NCBI RefSeq assembly: GCF_949820605.1
Contig: NZ_CATKVU010000006.1
Span: 1,410,501-1,474,500 of the forward strand
From: Segatella copri
GTDB lineage: Bacteria; Bacteroidota; Bacteroidia; Bacteroidales; Bacteroidaceae
Direction of reading: 5' to 3'
Length of the DNA stretch: 64,000 nt
The notes under the pieces: model-generated
The model's input: only the letters and a program-made list of their open reading frames with translations
The model's database searches: none
Told to the model about the DNA's origin: nothing
Position numbers and translations under genes: made by a program
Shown: positions 1 to 7,773 of the stretch, piece by piece
Layout: each line of letters starts with the position of its first letter
Position numbering within the stretch: position 1 is the first letter of the stretch

Positions 1-261
1 TACAAACGTTATGCCTATGAGGAGGCAGATCACGCTTCTCGTTTTGCAGAACTTCTCGGTGAGGTTTTGGGTGATACCAAGAGCAATCTCGAGGCTCGTA
101 TTGCAGCAGAGAAGGGTGCTTGTGAGGATAAGTTCCGCATTGCCAAGCTTGCTAAGGAGCAGGGTTCAGATGCTATCCACGATACCGTTCATGAGATGGC
201 TAAGGATGAAGCCCGCCACTGTGCAGGTTTTGCAGGTCTCTACAAGAGATACTTCAAGTAA
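1..261 (+). CDS. NADH peroxidase / reverse rubrerythrin, C-terminal part (partial)
   Basis: The frame is open from the first base, so the gene starts before the window; 86 residues and the stop are present. The visible part is the end of a ferritin-like di-iron domain: the EEADH helix near the start and MAKDEARH near the end carry the Glu and His ligands expected of a rubrerythrin four-helix bundle, and the protein ends in YKRYFK. The sequence matches the end of the Bacteroidales proteins annotated as NADH peroxidase, which have an N-terminal rubredoxin domain followed by the di-iron domain (so-called reverse rubrerythrins). These cytoplasmic enzymes reduce hydrogen peroxide and protect anaerobes from oxidative stress. 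The rubredoxin domain itself is outside the window, so the domain order is inferred from the family. Confidence 0.85.
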   Translation, partial: YKRYAYEEADHASRFAELLGEVLGDTKSNLEARIAAEKGACEDKFRIAKLAKEQGSDAIHDTVHEMAKDEARHCAGFAGLYKRYFK

Positions 262-329
262 TAGATTTTTAATGACGTAACTTTAAAAATTATAATACGA
301 TTATTTAGTATCGTAAGTCAAGAAAACAG

Positions 330-371
330 GAAAGCCGATTCTTGTATAGTAATATACTTGAATCGGCTTTC
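330..371 (+). terminator. Rho-independent terminator after the NADH peroxidase
   Basis: A perfect 12-bp stem (GAAAGCCGATTC with GAATCGGCTTTC) closes an 18-nt loop. It lies about 70 bp past the stop of the NADH peroxidase gene and is followed by a T-rich stretch. Confidence 0.7.
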
Positions 372-392
372 TTTATGCGATGATAAATATTG

Positions 393-473
393 CTACTTTG
401 TTTCAGGAACCAGGAACTTGTCTCCTGTTTGCTTAATAAGTTCCTTGGCTTATTTCTCAGGATACCCAGAACG
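393..473 (-). pseudogene. Remnant of a C69-family dipeptidase C-terminus
   Basis: On the minus strand this stretch translates to about 26 residues that align with the last residues of the intact dipeptidase at 12344-14008 (remnant RSGYPEK, stop, AKELIKQTGDKFLVPE against RPGYPEKFAKQLVKQSGDKFLVPEE). The remnant has an in-frame stop where the intact gene has Phe, and its own stop at 393-395. No other part of the dipeptidase is visible nearby. The homology stops at about 473, exactly where an unrelated amidase fragment on the other strand starts. This is the tail of a second dipeptidase gene left by a deletion or rearrangement. Confidence 0.7.
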
Positions 474-689
474 ATCGGTATCTGTTACGAGGGCGGTTTG
501 TCGCCGAGCGGTTGCATCTCTGATACCCGTACGCCAGCCCAGAAGGAGGCGATGAAGTTTCTCATCCTCCGCCTTCACCGTGAGTTTCGGGGCACCAAGA
601 CCATTCAGAGTCATCGCGATTTGACGGGCATGCAGAAAGCCTGTCCCTGCTTCGATGCCACGAAGCTTCAGCCTCTGCTGACTTCATAG
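474..689 (+). pseudogene. Remnant of an N-acetylmuramoyl-L-alanine amidase (amidase_2/PGRP type), C-terminal part
   Basis: The frame reads IGICYEGGLS, then DTRTPAQKEAMK, then HRDL and finally KACPCFDA before a stop at 687-689. These are landmarks of the T7-lysozyme/PGRP-like amidases common in Bacteroidales genomes and prophages (CYEGGL, DTRT, SHRD with the zinc-binding His, and CPCFDA). The N-terminal half with the first zinc ligands is missing, and no start codon with a ribosome binding site precedes the homologous part, so it is a broken gene. It abuts the dipeptidase remnant at 473/474. Confidence 0.7.
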
Positions 690-703
690 CATCCTCTATT
701 AAG

Positions 704-771
704 ATACAAGTTCTCCCTATAAGTCAGGCGATAAATCGCCTGACTTATAGGGAGTTTTTTTGTTTTGAAAG
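704..771 (+). repeat. Terminator-like repeat, copy 1 (long perfect hairpin)
   Basis: A 20-bp stem (CTCCCTATAAGTCAGGCGAT and its complement) closes a 2-nt loop and is followed by seven T. The surrounding 68 bp are nearly identical to 2142-2210. The two copies are direct repeats that bracket the broken nuclease gene at 1173-2125. Each hairpin can act as an intrinsic terminator. The copies may also be a small repetitive element. Confidence 0.75.
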
Positions 772-783
772 TTATTACCTTAC

Positions 784-1041
784 TCAGCCTCCCGGTCTTT
801 CAGACGAGAATTTAAAACTATATATCATGTTCCTTATTGGATTCGAACAATAGCTGAAAGAATGCCTGTTGATGCAGAAATGCCATTTATTATCAGAAAG
901 ATCATAATTATAAGCACCTTCGCCCTTAACTCCTTCAATCTTTATAGTGTCGATTACTCCCTTTTCCATGTCATCACTTACTGAGAGATCATCCGGAGCG
1001 GAAAAGAGGGATGGGATGATATGCAGAAAAGTGAGAAGCAA
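784..1041 (-). CDS. Possible small secreted protein or gene remnant, unrecognised
   Basis: This 85-codon minus-strand frame starts with a short hydrophobic stretch (MLLTFLHIIPSLFSA) followed by an acidic, polar region. No family is recognised. The C-terminal part (from about residue 55, with CINRHSFSYC) does not look like a folded secreted protein, and no convincing ribosome binding site is seen. It may be the decayed end of a lipoprotein gene or a chance frame in the gap between two repeats. Confidence 0.25.
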   Translation of the reverse strand: MLLTFLHIIPSLFSAPDDLSVSDDMEKGVIDTIKIEGVKGEGAYNYDLSDNKWHFCINRHSFSYCSNPIRNMIYSFKFSSERPGG

Positions 1042-1108
1042 TATTTACATAAGGCTACTGTATAGAAGAACTTCATTAGATGTTTTTCTGAAAAAACTCA
1101 TTATTTTT

Positions 1109-1140
1109 CTTGGAGATTTCTGAGAAAAATCGTAAATTTG
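1109..1140 (+). promoter_or_regulatory. Bacteroidetes-type promoter of the Rpn-like nuclease gene
   Basis: A -7 box TAAATTTG (1133-1140) fits the TAnnTTTG consensus of the Bacteroidetes primary sigma factor. A CTTG at 1109-1112, 20 nt upstream, can serve as the -33 box. The likely start codon is at 1173. Confidence 0.5.
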
Positions 1141-1172
1141 CCCTCAGATATCAATTATCTCACTATTTTGCC

Positions 1173-2125
1173 ATGGGTAAATATATTAACCCCTTCACCG
1201 ATTGGGGCTTCAAACGCCTCTTCGGACAAGAATTCAGCAAGGACTTGCTGATTAGTTTCTTGAATGACTTGTTGGTTGACGAAATGCATATCAGGGATGT
1301 CACCTTCAAGGATAAAGAGCAACTGGCAGATTCAAAAGATTTGCGTGGTTGCATCTTTGATATTTATTGTGAAACCGATAATGGAAATCATTTCATTGTC
1401 GAGATGCAGAACAGATGGGTGCCATTTTTATCAATCGCTCCATCTATTATGCCAGCAAGGCTATTGTCGGGCAGCGTAAAAAAACAATAGAGCAGAAACC
1501 TGCTCTCTATCACCTGATGCCCGTCTATGTAGTCTGCCTGATGAACTTCATGCCAAAGGACAATTCGGTGACGAAATTCAGAACCGATGTTGGTCTGTAT
1601 GAAAAAGGAAGTCAAGATGTCTTTTCCGACAATCTTCACTTCATCTACTTATCTCTTCCTTTCTTTGACAAGAAGGCAGAAGAATGTGAAAGTGATTTTG
1701 ACAAATGGATTTATGTATTAAAGCATATGGAAGCATTAGAGAGAATGCCGTTTACGGCACAGAAGAAGATTTTCAAGCGACTTGCTGAACTGGCGGATTC
1801 CCGCTGCCTGAGTCAGGAGGAGCAAGAGAAATATGATGAGAGCTTGAAGGCTGCCGATGATTACTATGGCGTCTTAATGAGCTATTACATGAATGGAATT
1901 GATGAAGGTGTTGCAAAAGGTGAAGCCAAAGGTCTTGCCAATGGACGAGCTGAAGGACGAGCCGAAGGACGAGCTGAAGGATTAGCTGAGGGTGAAAACA
2001 AGGCTAATATTGCCACAGCCCAACGCCTTCTTGCTATGGGCTTATCTGCAGATCAGGTATCAGCTGCCACCCAGTTGCCATTAGAGCATATTGAGAAATT
2101 GAAAAGCTCATTAGACACCAAGTAA
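1173..2125 (+). pseudogene. Rpn-family PD-(D/E)XK nuclease / putative transposase, frameshifted
   Basis: The N-terminal part (start MGKYINPFTDWGFKRLFG at 1173) and the C-terminal part are in different frames. The first frame carries the nuclease core IFDIYCETDN...FIVEMQNR, with the Asp and the E-x-Q motif. Directly after it the family's FFINRSIYYASKAIV segment is found in another frame (IFINRSIYYASKAIV from about 1418), so there is an indel at about 1403-1418. The second frame continues to the stop at 2125 and contains a glycine/alanine/glutamate repeat (RAEG units, about 1946-1996) and a C-terminal helical region. The family (PDDEXK_2, Rpn recombination-promoting nucleases) is abundant in Prevotella and Bacteroides. 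A sequencing error in one base could also explain the break. Confidence 0.8.
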
Positions 2126-2141
2126 AGTTTGAAGGAGCGAT

Positions 2142-2210
2142 ATACAAGTTCTCCCTATAAGCCAGGTGATAAATCGCCTGAACTTATAGGGAGTTTTTTT
2201 GTTTTGAAAG
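2142..2210 (+). repeat. Terminator-like repeat, copy 2
   Basis: This is the second copy of the repeat at 704-771, in the same orientation, with a few substitutions and one inserted base in the right arm. The hairpin and the following run of seven T are preserved, so it can terminate the nuclease gene that ends 16 bp upstream. Confidence 0.75.
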
Positions 2211-2221
2211 GATAGATAACA

Positions 2222-2264
2222 AGAAATAGGTGGTTTTCGCACAAAATCAAAACCACCTATTTCT
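2222..2264 (-). terminator. Hairpin between convergent genes
   Basis: A perfect 16-bp stem (AGAAATAGGTGGTTTT and its complement) closes an 11-nt loop. It lies 11 bp past the stop of the minus-strand lipoprotein gene and just after the plus-strand terminator repeat, so it probably ends the C10 protease operon. Confidence 0.6.
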
Positions 2265-2275
2265 TTCATAGGATT

Positions 2276-2731
2276 TTATTTTGCCAACTGTTTTATCAAT
2301 ACCCTGGATGTTTTATATCCTCCTCCGAAAACGAATTGTATATCAATGTCATTGTTGGAAGTGTTAGGGTTAAGTAAAAGGTGTGTGGTATGTGGAGCAA
2401 GTGAGACGATTTCCACTTTTCCCCAAGCTTCATTACATACTGTATATGGAAGTTGCTCAGTCCTATTTGCATCTGTAACTTCAATGAATGCATTTCCTAT
2501 CTTTATTGACGACAGAAATCCGTTGCTCTTGTTTTTTCCTGTTGCAGTAAATGTAATATCTCCACCGGAATGTGAAACCTCAGCATAATAAGAATTGTCC
2601 TTTTGTTGCAAAAGTGTTGCACCTTTAGTTTCAAGACTGACGTTTTCAAATTTCTCATCCTCATTGCCACACGATGCTAAACTCAAGCATATTGTTAGCA
2701 AACACATAATTGAAAAAAATATAGATTTCAT
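2276..2731 (-). CDS. Small lipoprotein in operon with a C10 protease; candidate protease inhibitor
   Basis: The 151-residue product begins with a signal peptide and lipobox (LSLASC, Cys21), so it is predicted to be an acylated envelope lipoprotein. The rest is rich in short beta-strand patterns (DNSYYAEVSHSGGDITFTA) and Asn/Thr, which suggests a small beta-sandwich. No enzyme motif is seen. Its start lies 9 bp after the stop of the C10 protease gene, so the two are almost certainly co-transcribed. In Bacteroides, C10 proteases are often encoded next to small proteins resembling staphostatins or the streptopain propeptide, which inhibit the enzyme. By position this gene could be such an inhibitor, but that is inference, not a sequence match. 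Confidence 0.7.
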   Translation of the reverse strand: MKSIFFSIMCLLTICLSLASCGNEDEKFENVSLETKGATLLQQKDNSYYAEVSHSGGDITFTATGKNKSNGFLSSIKIGNAFIEVTDANRTEQLPYTVCNEAWGKVEIVSLAPHTTHLLLNPNTSNNDIDIQFVFGGGYKTSRVLIKQLAK

Positions 2732-2740
2732 TTCTTACTC

Positions 2741-3997
2741 TCATTTTGTTATAATAGAATATTCCAGATTATATTTGTAATTGGAAGTATTTCCAGTTTG
2801 AGTGTCTGACGAATCATACATCGTAGCTCCTGCTTTTGTATCAAAAGCGTTACTCAAGTAATAGCCATTTTTGTAGCCACCCCATCCCCAGTTACAATGT
2901 ACAAAAGTATTTGATTTGCCATCCTTTGAAGCAATTATTGCTCCATCATAAATCCATGCATGACCGCCTTTCCAACCAACACGGATACCAAAAACTTTTT
3001 TCTTGCCAGAATTACCTCTTGCATACACAGGATTTCCAGCTTTGATAGCTGAGACTATAGCAGACTCATTATATCCCTTTAAAGAACTAGCCTTTAAACC
3101 TCCCCATTTGTTAAACCAATCTATTGCTTTTGATTCTCCTACACTTGTTGATTTTTTGTTGTACTTTGCCCCAAAAGCAATTCCTAAATATCTAACGAGA
3201 TGAGCGACTTCATTTGCAGATGTGGAACAAGAAGAACTCAACAATTTTCCATCGTGAGAATCACAATCTGAGATTATTTTGTCCCAATGAAGGTCTGAAG
3301 AGCCTATTGTTCCATTGTAAGCCCAATTTACATGTCCAATATTTTTAAAATATGACAATATTTGAGCTGTTGCTATAACTGTACATCCAGCGATTCCATT
3401 TGGACAATATTGACCATAAACATCCTGTTGTGTCCATTTAGTATGCAATATCGGTGAATATATTGTGTTTACCACATAACCATTAGTTTGCATCGAACGT
3501 GTTTGAGCAGAATAGTTTTGAATATCTTCCTTTTCCATATTTATAGCATTATCTATAAATGCCAAGAATCCTTCATCCTTGTCCTCGGAAAGACTATCTA
3601 CATTAAAACTCCCTTCATCTATTATAGCTAATACAGGAGAGGTTCTCTTGTCTGCGGCAACAAGAGCGAAACCTTGGTTATCTGCAAAATTAATTGCATA
3701 CATCAATGTATCAATGTCACCTTCTTCAGACATTGAACGTGTTGTAGCATCCATAAAACTATTACGAATAGCTTGTACCTCTCCAATATTCTTGTTGGTT
3801 GTACTTCGTGTTAGGGAAGAAGTACCCATCTTGTTCAGAAAACCAACAAGTTCTTCCTTTGCCTCTTCTGGAGAAACCTTAAATGTTTCCACCTGAGTTG
3901 ATTCAGTTTTTTTTGAATTTGAATCAAACAAATCTTCATTGTTGCTACATGATGCCATCCCGACGACCAATAGTAGCAAAGATAAAATCTTTTTCAT
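2741..3997 (-). CDS. C10 family (streptopain-like) cysteine protease, lipoprotein
   Basis: The 418-residue product has a lipoprotein signal peptide (MASC, Cys17), an N-terminal pro-region of about 170 residues, and a papain-fold catalytic domain. The nucleophile is Cys205 in GIAGCTVIATAQILSYF, the catalytic His is His346 in KGGHAWIYDGA, and the motif HCNWGWGG (residues 367-374) matches the Asn/Trp part of the streptopain active site. The family includes SpeB, interpain A of Prevotella intermedia and the Bfp proteases of Bacteroides fragilis, secreted as zymogens that cleave host proteins. The lipobox predicts membrane attachment. A strong promoter lies upstream and a lipoprotein gene follows in the same operon. 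Confidence 0.92.
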   Translation of the reverse strand: MKKILSLLLLVVGMASCSNNEDLFDSNSKKTESTQVETFKVSPEEAKEELVGFLNKMGTSSLTRSTTNKNIGEVQAIRNSFMDATTRSMSEEGDIDTLMYAINFADNQGFALVAADKRTSPVLAIIDEGSFNVDSLSEDKDEGFLAFIDNAINMEKEDIQNYSAQTRSMQTNGYVVNTIYSPILHTKWTQQDVYGQYCPNGIAGCTVIATAQILSYFKNIGHVNWAYNGTIGSSDLHWDKIISDCDSHDGKLLSSSCSTSANEVAHLVRYLGIAFGAKYNKKSTSVGESKAIDWFNKWGGLKASSLKGYNESAIVSAIKAGNPVYARGNSGKKKVFGIRVGWKGGHAWIYDGAIIASKDGKSNTFVHCNWGWGGYKNGYYLSNAFDTKAGATMYDSSDTQTGNTSNYKYNLEYSIITK

Positions 3998-4067
3998 TTC
4001 TACTTATTACTTTATTTATTGGCTCTTAAATGCCCTTACAAGAAGAGCATTACTACTAATCACGTTG

Positions 4068-4096
4068 CAAAGATATAATCATTTTTAGTAAATGAC
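4068..4096 (-). promoter_or_regulatory. Promoter of the C10 protease operon
   Basis: On the minus strand a perfect -7 box TATCTTTG lies at 4068-4075, with an ATTGTC (TTG at 4094-4096) about 19 nt upstream as a -33 box. The protease start codon is about 70 nt downstream. Confidence 0.6.
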
Positions 4097-4230
4097 AATA
4101 GTGCCCAATGTGAAACGGAAATATCACCCTGTGAATCGGCAATATTAGTTTGTTAATTGATATACTGTTTACAGTTGGTACACTCACTTTCTGCGACCGT
4201 TGGGAGCAAAACTTCTCCGCCCTCATGGTG

Positions 4231-4270
4231 GAGCGAGGCGTTTTGGGGTTCCCAAAACATAACCTCGCTC
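4231..4270. other. Long interrupted hairpin at the end of the integrative-element module
   Basis: Two nested stems are visible: GAGCGAGG with CCTCGCTC outside, and GTTTTGGG with CCCAAAAC inside around a 2-nt loop. It lies about 70 bp past the end of the DUF3408 gene (minus strand) in a 245-bp stretch (4097-4340) with no gene. It could be a terminator, but there is no T-run. In Bacteroides integrative elements such structures can also be part of a transfer-origin region. Which applies cannot be told from the sequence. Confidence 0.45.
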
Positions 4271-4340
4271 CCTCTCAGAACACGTTAGTTGGAACTACTG
4301 CCTTTCAGCTATCCACGTCCAAGGTCGCAGACCTTAATTC

Positions 4341-4820
4341 TCACAATTTGCGCCAAGCCTCGAAGTCCTCTTCATAAAGGCTTAGGTGGTGGTGCACGAT
4401 GTTCTCGATGATGCCCGATACGCTCATGCGCCTCCCTCCGAGGATGCGGACGACACGATCAAGACGGTCTCGTACATCGGAACTGACGAAGACTGGCTTG
4501 CGGTCGTCAATCCTTGGAACTTGGAGAAAGGTCTGCTGGTACTCCTCTAATGTCGCCTTGCGCTGCTTGCCGCTGATGCGCTTCTGCGGATTCGATGGCG
4601 ATAGAGCTTCGTTCGTTAGCTCGTCCTCCATACAGGAGGTTGTTGCAGTCACATTCTCTGTCACAACTTCTAAATCGGAGTTCTCCACCTCTTCAAAGAA
4701 AGAGCTATGTTCTTGGGCATAGTCTTTACCATAAGTGGATGATTGAAGCGAAGCCACCACCTCCTGTGTCATTTTCTCCTGCTGTTCAGGAGACATTTTC
4801 GTTTCTTTTGTTCTTGCCAT
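4341..4820 (-). CDS. DUF3408 domain protein of an integrative conjugative element
   Basis: The 159-residue product has a polar, low-complexity N-terminal half (residues 1-95, Glu/Ser rich) and a conserved C-terminal part from about residue 105, RKPVFVSSDVRDRLDRVVRI followed by GGRRMSVSGIIENIVHHHL. This is the DUF3408 pattern, a ribbon-helix-helix-like segment found in proteins encoded beside the mobilisation and transfer genes of CTnDOT-type elements. No mob or tra gene follows it here, so it seems to be the surviving edge of a larger element. A DNA-binding or partition-like role is inferred from the fold pattern. Confidence 0.75.
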   Translation of the reverse strand: MARTKETKMSPEQQEKMTQEVVASLQSSTYGKDYAQEHSSFFEEVENSDLEVVTENVTATTSCMEDELTNEALSPSNPQKRISGKQRKATLEEYQQTFLQVPRIDDRKPVFVSSDVRDRLDRVVRILGGRRMSVSGIIENIVHHHLSLYEEDFEAWRKL

Positions 4821-5107
4821 AGCTTATGCTGTTTTATTTGTTAGTATAGTGGTCACGGTTTGCACCATTGACCGATTGTCGGGTGCAAAGTAAGTGTACT
4901 GAGTGCAGCCATGCAACTGATTGGGTGTAACGTGGCAATTTAGTTGTGGCTTGCTTATTTGCATACCGAGATAGTTGTGAGAACTTCAACGTATTTCTCA
5001 ACTCATCATAGTTCATGTATTCGTTGCAGTCGTGCAAGTTTTTCTTGTTGTTTTTGGCGTTGAAGTCGGCAAACCCCGGCAACATACTGCCACAGAAATT
5101 GAAAACA

Positions 5108-5138
5108 CTTGTTTTTAGATTGCCGTGCCTTATCTTTG
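5108..5138 (+). promoter_or_regulatory. Promoter of the excisionase-like genes
   Basis: A perfect -7 box TATCTTTG (5131-5138) is preceded by CTTG at 5108-5111, with 19 nt between, close to the TTTG-N19-TAnnTTTG consensus. The leader to the ATG at 5220 would be about 75 nt. The 400 bp between the DUF3408 gene and this start (4821-5219) hold no other convincing gene. Confidence 0.6.
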
Positions 5139-5219
5139 CACTCACAAAAACGTGGAGCACTGCATATGCGTGGAGCTTTGCGACATATAACATAGTATTA
5201 ACTTAGAAAAAAGAAAAGT

Positions 5220-5531
5220 ATGGGATTCATCGTATTTGAGGAAGAGGCATTCAACTATCTTGATGCCCAGTTGGAGAACTTCGTGAAGCGCATGGACAGA
5301 ATCCTTGAGCGCAGTGAGGACAAGACCATGAACAAGTGGCTCGACACGCAGGACGTGTGTCAGACGCTCAACATCTGCCCACGGACAGTGCAGACGCTTC
5401 GGGACAACGGAACTTTGGCTTATACGCAAATCAGCCACAAGACCTACTACAAGCCGGAGGACGTGATGGCTATCGTAGCTGTAGTGGAGGACAAGAAAAA
5501 GGACATGCGCTTTCGCAAGCGCACAGGTTAG
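5220..5531 (+). CDS. Helix-turn-helix protein, excisionase (Xis)-like, first of two
   Basis: The 103-residue product has an N-terminal helical segment with a possible coiled coil (residues 8-35), then a MerR/excisionase-type winged helix-turn-helix: WLDTQDVCQTLNICPRTVQTLRDNG (in part) followed by a wing (YTQISHKTYYKPEDVMAIV). Proteins of this kind sit beside the integrase of CTnDOT-type elements and act as recombination directionality factors and regulators of excision. The gene is followed after 82 bp by a second protein of the same architecture. Function as an excisionase is inferred from fold and position. Confidence 0.8.
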   Translation: MGFIVFEEEAFNYLDAQLENFVKRMDRILERSEDKTMNKWLDTQDVCQTLNICPRTVQTLRDNGTLAYTQISHKTYYKPEDVMAIVAVVEDKKKDMRFRKRTG

Positions 5532-5613
5532 GCTGTCAATATACAACAGCCACTTAATCCAAAGCAGCAAGTAAACCGATTAACGTAAGTATCAACAATA
5601 AAATGAGACAACT

Positions 5614-5922
5614 ATGAGCAATGAAGTAATGACAAGAAACAGCGAGTGGATGAACCACATCGTGAACCACCTCAACCGAATGGTTGACAATTTTGAACGT
5701 GCCGTGATGAACTACCGCCCCATGCTTGGCGGTGAGCGGTTCATGACGGACAAGGAGCTTTGTGCCAGGCTGCAACTGAGCCGAAGAACCCTGCAGGACT
5801 ACCGAAACAATGGTATTATCCCGTATATCCAGCTTGGCGGAAAGATACTCTACCGCGAGTCCGACATTCAGAAGATTCTGATGGCTAACTATCGTGAGGC
5901 GTACAGAATGAAGGGCTTGTAG
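5614..5922 (+). CDS. Helix-turn-helix protein, excisionase (Xis)-like, second of two
   Basis: The 102-residue product parallels its neighbour: an N-terminal helix (residues 8-35), then FMTDKELCARLQLSRRTLQD as the helix-turn-helix and IPYIQLGGKILYRESDIQKIL as the wing. The two genes look like an old tandem duplication and correspond in size and order to the paired Xis2c/Xis2d-type proteins of Bacteroides conjugative transposons. A hairpin terminator follows about 40 bp downstream. Confidence 0.8.
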   Translation: MSNEVMTRNSEWMNHIVNHLNRMVDNFERAVMNYRPMLGGERFMTDKELCARLQLSRRTLQDYRNNGIIPYIQLGGKILYRESDIQKILMANYREAYRMKGL

Positions 5923-5961
5923 GAGAAATACATGTCCTTGATGAGTGGGGTGAAATGAACA

Positions 5962-6010
5962 AGGCGACAACGTATAACTTACCGAGCGTGGTTGTTATAG
6001 GTTGTCGCCT
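5962..6010 (+). terminator. Terminator after the excisionase-like genes
   Basis: A long stem (GGCGACAAC with GTTGTCGCC, extended by TATAAC with GTTATA across one mismatch) encloses a 15-nt loop and is followed by CGTTTTA. It closes the two-gene plus-strand unit. A second short hairpin (TGGAGGC/GCCTCCA, 6118-6136) sits at the end of the opposing recombinase operon. Confidence 0.6.
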
Positions 6011-6159
6011 CGTTTTATTGGCTATACCGAGTTGGTCGTGTTTGCCGAGTGTTCTCCCTATGGTCTGTATAAAATCTAATACCATGCTAAAACACTGCGG
6101 TGGTTCGCCCAAGTGGCTGGAGGCGCAAAGCCTCCAAGGAACGTTGCTTTATGGCAGGT

Positions 6160-6522
6160 CTATGCCATTGCATTCTCTGTAAAGATACAGACCAGTTTAG
6201 TGCGGCTTGTCTGTCTGCCGATGACGGACTGCATGATGAACTCCCGAAAGGCTCTGCTCTCAATGCTGTCAATACGGAAGGCTACCGCAATGACGAGTTC
6301 AAGGCTATACACATCATAGCTGATGCGGACGTTCTTCCTGACATGACGGCGTACACCCTGCTCTTTCAGAATGCCGTCCTTGAATACAGCCTTGACAGCC
6401 TTGCGCACATAGTAGCCGAATACATTATACATGTCGGCAATCTCCTGCATGGTCATCCATACTGTATCGGTCGGCATGGATACCGTTCCGCTCTCGCTGA
6501 TAGTTATAACTCCTCTGTTCAT
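6160..6522 (-). CDS. Conserved hypothetical protein linked to tyrosine recombinases
   Basis: The 120-residue product has an N-terminal beta segment (GVITISESGTVSMP), then WMTMQEIADMYNVFGYYVRK, which looks like a helix-turn-helix, and a C-terminal part LELVIAVAFRIDSIESRAFR that resembles the RhuM-like virulence-protein fold. Proteins of this type are common immediately downstream of integrases in Bacteroides mobile elements. Its start overlaps the stop of the upstream recombinase by 4 bp (ATGA), so it is translationally coupled. No catalytic motif is seen. A DNA-binding accessory role is only a guess. Confidence 0.65.
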   Translation of the reverse strand: MNRGVITISESGTVSMPTDTVWMTMQEIADMYNVFGYYVRKAVKAVFKDGILKEQGVRRHVRKNVRISYDVYSLELVIAVAFRIDSIESRAFREFIMQSVIGRQTSRTKLVCIFTENAMA

Positions 6523-7742
6523 TTCCCGTCCTCCTTATTTTTATTCTGGTCAGTTTCTTTTGTTTCTCTGCGCTGCATCAGCTTGTCCATGTCCTTGGAT
6601 ATCTTGTCATCGGTGACGACGGCATAGACCTGGGTGCTTCGCAGGTTGGAATGCCCCATCATCTTGGCGATGCTTTCCATTGATATGCCCGAAGTAACCA
6701 TGTTTACTCCGAATGTATGTCTTGCAACGTGTGCGGTAAGGTTCTCATTTATACCCAAAGCCACACCGAGTGAATGAAATTCAAACCACATGGAATCACG
6801 TGAAGAAAGAGGGAAAACAGGTTTGCTATCATCCGCTGTATTGTATAGCGACATTATTTGTTCAGCTATCGGATGCAAGGGAATGAACGCTTCGTTGTTG
6901 GTCTTTGTTCTTTTCTCACGGATGTATTTTCTACCGTCTGCCGTCATCCCGATATGGTGTGGATACAGGTTACGTAAATCGACATAAGCCAAACCTGTAA
7001 GGCTGGAGAAAACAAACATTCTGCGTGCCAACTCTAAAGCCTTATCCTCCATAGGAGTCTCCATAATGAGCAGCAAGTCATTTCTGGATATATGTCTACG
7101 CTTTGGTGAGCCTTTCTTTTCATATCCGACATTTTCCAAGGGATTGAATTTCAGCAGACCTCTGTCAACAGCGATATAAACCAAGCGTTGCAGCCAACAA
7201 AGATTATGGTTCGTATTGGATGCACTATACCCTTTGCCAATCAAGAACAACTTATAAGATTTGCCAAATTCCTCAGTCAAATCTTCAAATGCAATGTCAT
7301 TCATTCCTCGTAACCCGATGAACTCTCGCAAGTTTAGCTGCGATGTCTTAGATTGGCGATAAGAAGATGTTGAGTTAATACGGATAGAGCGCAGCCTAAG
7401 GCGTTCACGCTCCTCCTCGCCAGTGGCAAGCAATGTCATCGGGATAGTATTTGCATCAACAATAACATTCTTCAGAATCTCGGCGGTAACGATGCCCTTT
7501 TCCTTTGTTGCCTGCTCGTAGGCTTCGTCAATTCTTAGTCTGAACGCTTGCAGTTGTCCGTTCACTCTTGCATTCTTGGCTTCACCTTTTTTCGTGTCCC
7601 ATTCTTCGGGAGCACAGTAAAGACCTGTTGCTATGGCTGACACTTTGCCGTCAATCGTGATACGGCAAAATATAGATGTGGTTCCGTCTGCCTTTACTCT
7701 GCCACGGTTGATATAATAAAACTGCTTGTATGTACTTCTCAT
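6519..7742 (-). CDS. Tyrosine recombinase (integrase) of a Bacteroides mobile element, second of a tandem pair
   Basis: The 407-residue product starts at MRSTYKQFYYINRGRV. This start is chosen over an upstream extension because it is preceded by GAAAGGAAC and because the extension only reads over the end of the neighbouring recombinase gene. An N-terminal Arm-type domain (to about residue 90) and a SAM-like core-binding domain precede the catalytic domain. That domain holds SLTGLAYVDL (the position of the usual first Arg is Ala, typical of Bacteroidetes integrases), HVARHTFG with the H-x-x-R box, MGHSN and the nucleophile Tyr in STQVYAVV. It integrates and excises the element. It lies 31 bp downstream of a second recombinase of the same class. 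Confidence 0.88.
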   Translation of the reverse strand: MRSTYKQFYYINRGRVKADGTTSIFCRITIDGKVSAIATGLYCAPEEWDTKKGEAKNARVNGQLQAFRLRIDEAYEQATKEKGIVTAEILKNVIVDANTIPMTLLATGEEERERLRLRSIRINSTSSYRQSKTSQLNLREFIGLRGMNDIAFEDLTEEFGKSYKLFLIGKGYSASNTNHNLCWLQRLVYIAVDRGLLKFNPLENVGYEKKGSPKRRHISRNDLLLIMETPMEDKALELARRMFVFSSLTGLAYVDLRNLYPHHIGMTADGRKYIREKRTKTNNEAFIPLHPIAEQIMSLYNTADDSKPVFPLSSRDSMWFEFHSLGVALGINENLTAHVARHTFGVNMVTSGISMESIAKMMGHSNLRSTQVYAVVTDDKISKDMDKLMQRRETKETDQNKNKEDGK

Positions 7743-7773
7743 TGTTATGTTCCTTTCTTTTTTTGTGATAATA

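Noticed and set aside
784..1041. Small minus-strand frame as a confident gene
   Set aside because: Kept only as a low-confidence feature because no family, start signal or conserved neighbour supports it.
1945..1996. Short tandem repeats in the Rpn-like gene as a CRISPR-like array
   Set aside because: They are in-frame RAEG codons typical of the C-terminus of this family, without spacers.
4834..5193. Minus-strand frame of 119 codons between the DUF3408 and HTH genes
   Set aside because: It reads across the likely HTH-gene promoter, has no ribosome binding site or recognisable domain, and its composition is unlike the neighbours.
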